Shown here: positions 61,572 to 64,000 of the stretch, in pieces
How the letters are laid out: each line of letters opens with the position of its first letter
How positions within the stretch are numbered: position 1 is the stretch's first letter
Source: Sva-07 sp963829585
GTDB taxonomy: Bacteria > Actinomycetota > Acidimicrobiia > Acidimicrobiales > Ilumatobacteraceae
Assembly (NCBI GenBank): GCA_963829585.1
Contig: CAWHJD010000005.1
Coordinates: 186,001 to 250,000, forward strand
DNA length: 64,000 nucleotides
Direction of reading: 5' to 3'
Translations under genes and position numbers: made by a program
Notes under the pieces: model-generated
The model's database searches: none
What the model saw: only the letters and a program-made list of their open reading frames with translations
What the model was told of the DNA's origin: nothing

Positions 61572-63647
61572 TCAGTTCTCCCTCTGCATGCGACGGATGT
61601 TGTAGATCATGACGGGAAGGACGGCGACGAAGATCAACATCGCGAGTGCGGCGCCCTTGCCCTTGTTCTGGAAGCTGAACGCCTCCTGGAACATCTGGTT
61701 GGCGAGCACCTGCGACCCGAACTGGCCGTTGGTGGTGACCTTGACGATGTCGAAGACCTTCATCACTCCCACGATGAGTGTGGTGACCACGACGCCGATG
61801 GTCGTGGCGATCTGCGGGAGCGTGACCCGCCAGAACACCTGGCTCGTGGTGGCGCCGTCGATCTTCGCGGCTTCGATGAGTTCGGTCGGCACCGCCTTGA
61901 TCGCCGCCGACAGGATCACCATCGAGAACCCGGTCTGGATCCAGATCATGATGATCATCAGCCAGAAGTTGTTGTACGGGGTCTCCTGGACGAAGAAGAC
62001 CGTCTGCCCCTCGACGGTGCCGTCGGGCAGGGTCTTGAAACCGCCCATGCCACCGCCGACGATGCCGGTGAACCGCACGAACATCCAGCCCACGAGCACG
62101 ATCATGATCCCGGGGACCACGGCGCGCGCCGGCCCGTACCGCACGAGCATGCGTGCCATGACCATGAAGAGCCCGACCAGGACGAGGACCAGCAGGATCG
62201 TGAAGATGAGCGTCGGGAGTCCTGATCCGGTCGAGAGACGCCCGAGGCCGACCCACAGCGCGTTCATCACGCCGGTCTGTTCGGTGGAGGTGTCGCGGGC
62301 GGTGTAGACGAACCGCCAGATGACCGAGGCGCCGACGAGGGAGATGGCCATCGGCATGAAGATGATGGACTTCGCGACGCGTTCACCGCCTCGCTGATCG
62401 GCGAGCACGGCGATCGCCAGGCCCATCGCTGTCGACACGAAGGTGACGACCACGACCCACCAGAGATTGTTGATGAGCGTGCCGCGCATCGCCGTGAAGG
62501 CGCCGAACGCCACGAACAGGAGGCCCACCACGAGCGGGGCGACGGTGGGATTGCCGATCTCGACCGCGCGCCCGGTGCGCTTCTTCATCGCAATGCCCAC
62601 GACCACGGCGACGGCGAGCAGGATCATCCCGAGGATGAACGGGACGCTCGTGAACATGTTCGTCCAGTTGTCGAGATCGAGGCTGTTCTTGTCGTCGAAC
62701 ACCGACTGGTAGTTCTCGATGCCGACGAAGTCGACCGAGTCCGCGTCGAGCAACGACAGATAGGCCGTGCGGAGCGCCGGGATGACGAGCATCACGGAGA
62801 TGAATGCCAGGGCCGGACCGATGAAGATGACGGCTCGCGAGTGGTTGTCGATGGCGACGCGTCCCCTGTAGTCGGGGTTCTTCGTCATGCCGAGCCGGAG
62901 CCCGAGCAGGACTGCAGGCACCACGGCGGCGAGGATCGACGTCGCGGGTGAGCCGTCGCCGAGGTCCGCGGCGCCCCAGGCGCCGAGGATCCAGCCGAGT
63001 GCTCCGCCGACGAGCGCGCCGCCGATCGGTGGGTGCTTGAGCAGGAGGCTGAGACCGGCGCCGATCGCGACACCGACGAGCGTGTAGACCGCGATGGCCA
63101 CCGGATCGAGGCCCGGCTGATATGCGTCACGGATGACGGCGCCGATGACGAGTCCGATCACGATGCTGCTGCCGAGCGCGATCACGCGTCGTCGCCGCGG
63201 ATCGTCGGTGCCGGCGAGGACGTAGCCGAGAGCACCGAACGCGGCAGCACCGGCGGCAGGGCCGACGACCCAGGTCAGAAAGCCGGTGCCCGAACCGATG
63301 GTGATGAGGTTGCCGTGCAGGGCGATGCCGAGGATGGCACCGACGACGCCGAACGCGATGGTGTTGAAGAGCTGCCAGCGTCCCCGAACCTGGTTGAAGA
63401 GCAGGTTGGCGCCGATCCAGATGCCGGCACTCGCACCGACTGCGATGATGACCGTCAGCAGGGTGCTGCGGATCTTCTCCTCGACGAACGCCCAGTAGAT
63501 GAGCCCGAGCGCGAGGACGAATCCCACAGCGATCCTGAGGTACTGCTGGTTCGTACGCGACCGGTCCGGCGCCGAGCCGCCCCCCGTGCTCGCCGCGGGT
63601 TGCTCCGGCGTGCCTTCGTCGGCTCCTGTGCGTTCGAGCGTTTCCAC
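61572..63647 (-). CDS. Large carbohydrate ABC transporter permease (MalF/AglF type) with extra N-terminal membrane domain
   Basis: A 691-residue permease, more than twice the usual 290-300 residues for this class. The last 420 residues hold the permease core, with helices from RAVIFIGPALAFISVMLVI onward and the EAA loop ELIEAAKIDGATTSQVFWRV. Residues about 36-255 form a separate region of roughly eight hydrophobic segments (for example LRIAVGFVLALGLIYWAFV, GYVLAGTDDP loop, IGGALVGGALGWILGAWG). Extra permeable loop sequence lies between core helices, including GGFKTLPDGTVEGQTVFF. Role of the added domain is unknown; it may contact the binding protein or stabilise the complex. Confidence 0.9.
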   Translation of the reverse strand: METLERTGADEGTPEQPAASTGGGSAPDRSRTNQQYLRIAVGFVLALGLIYWAFVEEKIRSTLLTVIIAVGASAGIWIGANLLFNQVRGRWQLFNTIAFGVVGAILGIALHGNLITIGSGTGFLTWVVGPAAGAAAFGALGYVLAGTDDPRRRRVIALGSSIVIGLVIGAVIRDAYQPGLDPVAIAVYTLVGVAIGAGLSLLLKHPPIGGALVGGALGWILGAWGAADLGDGSPATSILAAVVPAVLLGLRLGMTKNPDYRGRVAIDNHSRAVIFIGPALAFISVMLVIPALRTAYLSLLDADSVDFVGIENYQSVFDDKNSLDLDNWTNMFTSVPFILGMILLAVAVVVGIAMKKRTGRAVEIGNPTVAPLVVGLLFVAFGAFTAMRGTLINNLWWVVVVTFVSTAMGLAIAVLADQRGGERVAKSIIFMPMAISLVGASVIWRFVYTARDTSTEQTGVMNALWVGLGRLSTGSGLPTLIFTILLVLVLVGLFMVMARMLVRYGPARAVVPGIMIVLVGWMFVRFTGIVGGGMGGFKTLPDGTVEGQTVFFVQETPYNNFWLMIIMIWIQTGFSMVILSAAIKAVPTELIEAAKIDGATTSQVFWRVTLPQIATTIGVVVTTLIVGVMKVFDIVKVTTNGQFGSQVLANQMFQEAFSFQNKGKGAALAMLIFVAVLPVMIYNIRRMQREN

Positions 63648-63714
63648 GCTGCGACCCCCTCTTGATCGTTCTTTCCCCTGGTGTTCGACCCCGGCGTGAT
63701 GACCGAAAAGCAGC

Positions 63715-63744
63715 GGGGCACCGACACCGTAGTGCCAGTGCCCC
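63715..63744. promoter_or_regulatory. Hairpin between binding-protein and permease genes
   Basis: GGGGCAC (63715-63721) and GTGCCCC (63738-63744) enclose a nested CAC-CGTA-GTG. It lies in the 143-bp gap between the binding protein and the large permease. Like the malE/malF hairpin it may reduce read-through or protect the upstream message. Confidence 0.55.
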
Positions 63745-63790
63745 GTTGCGTGCGTTACCTGCCCCGATCGCTCGGGTCAGGGAACCGTGT

Positions 63791-64000
63791 TCACTTCGGC
63801 CAAGAGGCCTCGATGGCGTCTGCTGCCTCCTGGGCGGTGGTGTCACCGTTGACCAGTGACGTGCCCTCGGACCAGAAGGTGCCGGCGCCGACGTCGGCGG
63901 GCATCAGGTCAGAGGCGTCGAAGCGTGCAATCTGCGCCGCGTCGAGGATCGCCAGGAAGCTCTGCTCCAGCGGCTGGTAGACCGCCGGATCCTGGCCCTG
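63791..64000 (-). CDS. Carbohydrate ABC substrate-binding protein, C-terminal end (partial)
   Basis: The last 69 residues of a binding protein whose start lies beyond the right edge. The frame reads YQPLEQSFLAILDAAQIARF, then DASDLMPADVGAGTFWSEG and ends EAADAIEASWPK. The AAQEAADAIEASW-type ending is typical of alpha-glucoside and other sugar-binding proteins (family 1). It would be the first gene of the operon that continues with the two permeases. Confidence 0.8.
   Translation of the reverse strand, partial: QGQDPAVYQPLEQSFLAILDAAQIARFDASDLMPADVGAGTFWSEGTSLVNGDTTAQEAADAIEASWPK

Noticed and set aside
60601..62256. Open frame joining the LLM enzyme, aldo/keto reductase and sequence antisense-phase to the permeases
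   Set aside because: It arises because a frameshift lets adjacent genes share a frame. The part opposite the permeases has no motif and is arginine/histidine-rich shadow sequence.

Overview
The window is about 64 kb of gene-dense, very GC-rich DNA from an actinobacterium. The evidence is a WhiB regulator beside a PdtaS-type kinase, DUF3107 beside an ArsA pair, the SCO1664/DUF3090/MSMEG_4193 gene trio, the actinobacterial Ada-AlkA and PolA-like polymerase, and F420-type flavoproteins. A complete System I (Ccm) cytochrome c maturation operon and the general gene set fit the class Acidimicrobiia (Ilumatobacter-like). That placement is an inference. I see no tRNA, rRNA, CRISPR array, insertion sequence or prophage. 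No gap without a gene exceeds about 240 bp.

Layout. 0-9.6 kb: C-terminal two thirds of an Lhr-type helicase, a ClC chloride transporter overlapping a CASTOR/POLLUX-like channel gene, a carotenoid oxygenase, a TetR regulator with a dyad operator, a small membrane protein and a crotonase-fold enzyme. 9.7-17.9 kb: a sortase, divergent from ccmABCDEFGH plus a TPR gene. 17.9-24.1 kb: histidine phosphatase, DUF4328 protein, PolA-like polymerase, zincin, Mrp ATPase divergent from a cysteine-bearing HTH regulator, DJ-1/PfpI protein. 24.2-28.5 kb: DUF3107, two ArsA-family ATPases, PdtaS-type kinase and a convergent WhiB. 28.7-32.2 kb: glycerophosphodiesterase, diacylglycerol kinase-like protein, EtfBA. 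32.2-36.3 kb: the SCO1664/DUF3090/phosphatase trio divergent from a family 5 uracil-DNA glycosylase and a lipoprotein. 36.3-41 kb: an FrhB-like iron-sulfur protein, GlnK-AmtB and an acyl-CoA dehydrogenase. 41-49.2 kb: an AbiEi/DUF559-like gene bracketed by inverted copies of a palindromic repeat, then a four-gene ATP-grasp/alpha-E/transglutaminase cluster and an MFS exporter. 49.3-51.9 kb: Ada-AlkA, Ogt and a hypothetical. 52-64 kb: two carbohydrate ABC importers flanking a LacI regulator and one MsmK-type ATPase that probably powers both.

Two themes cut across the window. First, eleven genes are broken by single-base indels, mostly one extra base in a short G/C run, and each continues perfectly in the next frame with its catalytic motifs intact. 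This looks like residual sequencing error, so I annotate these as single genes with the shift marked. Second, many short intergenic spaces hold strong inverted repeats that fall into several sequence families. Some are plausible bidirectional terminators, but one family (GTTC-N4-GAAC pairs, 37 bp centre to centre) sits mainly in divergent promoter regions where a terminator makes no sense.

The best candidate for a little-described system is the 42.2-47.9 kb cluster: a circularly permuted ATP-grasp, an alpha-E protein, a fusion of both whose ATP-grasp half looks degenerate, and a transglutaminase-like peptidase. Such clusters have been predicted to make or process peptide-like products, with no product known to me.
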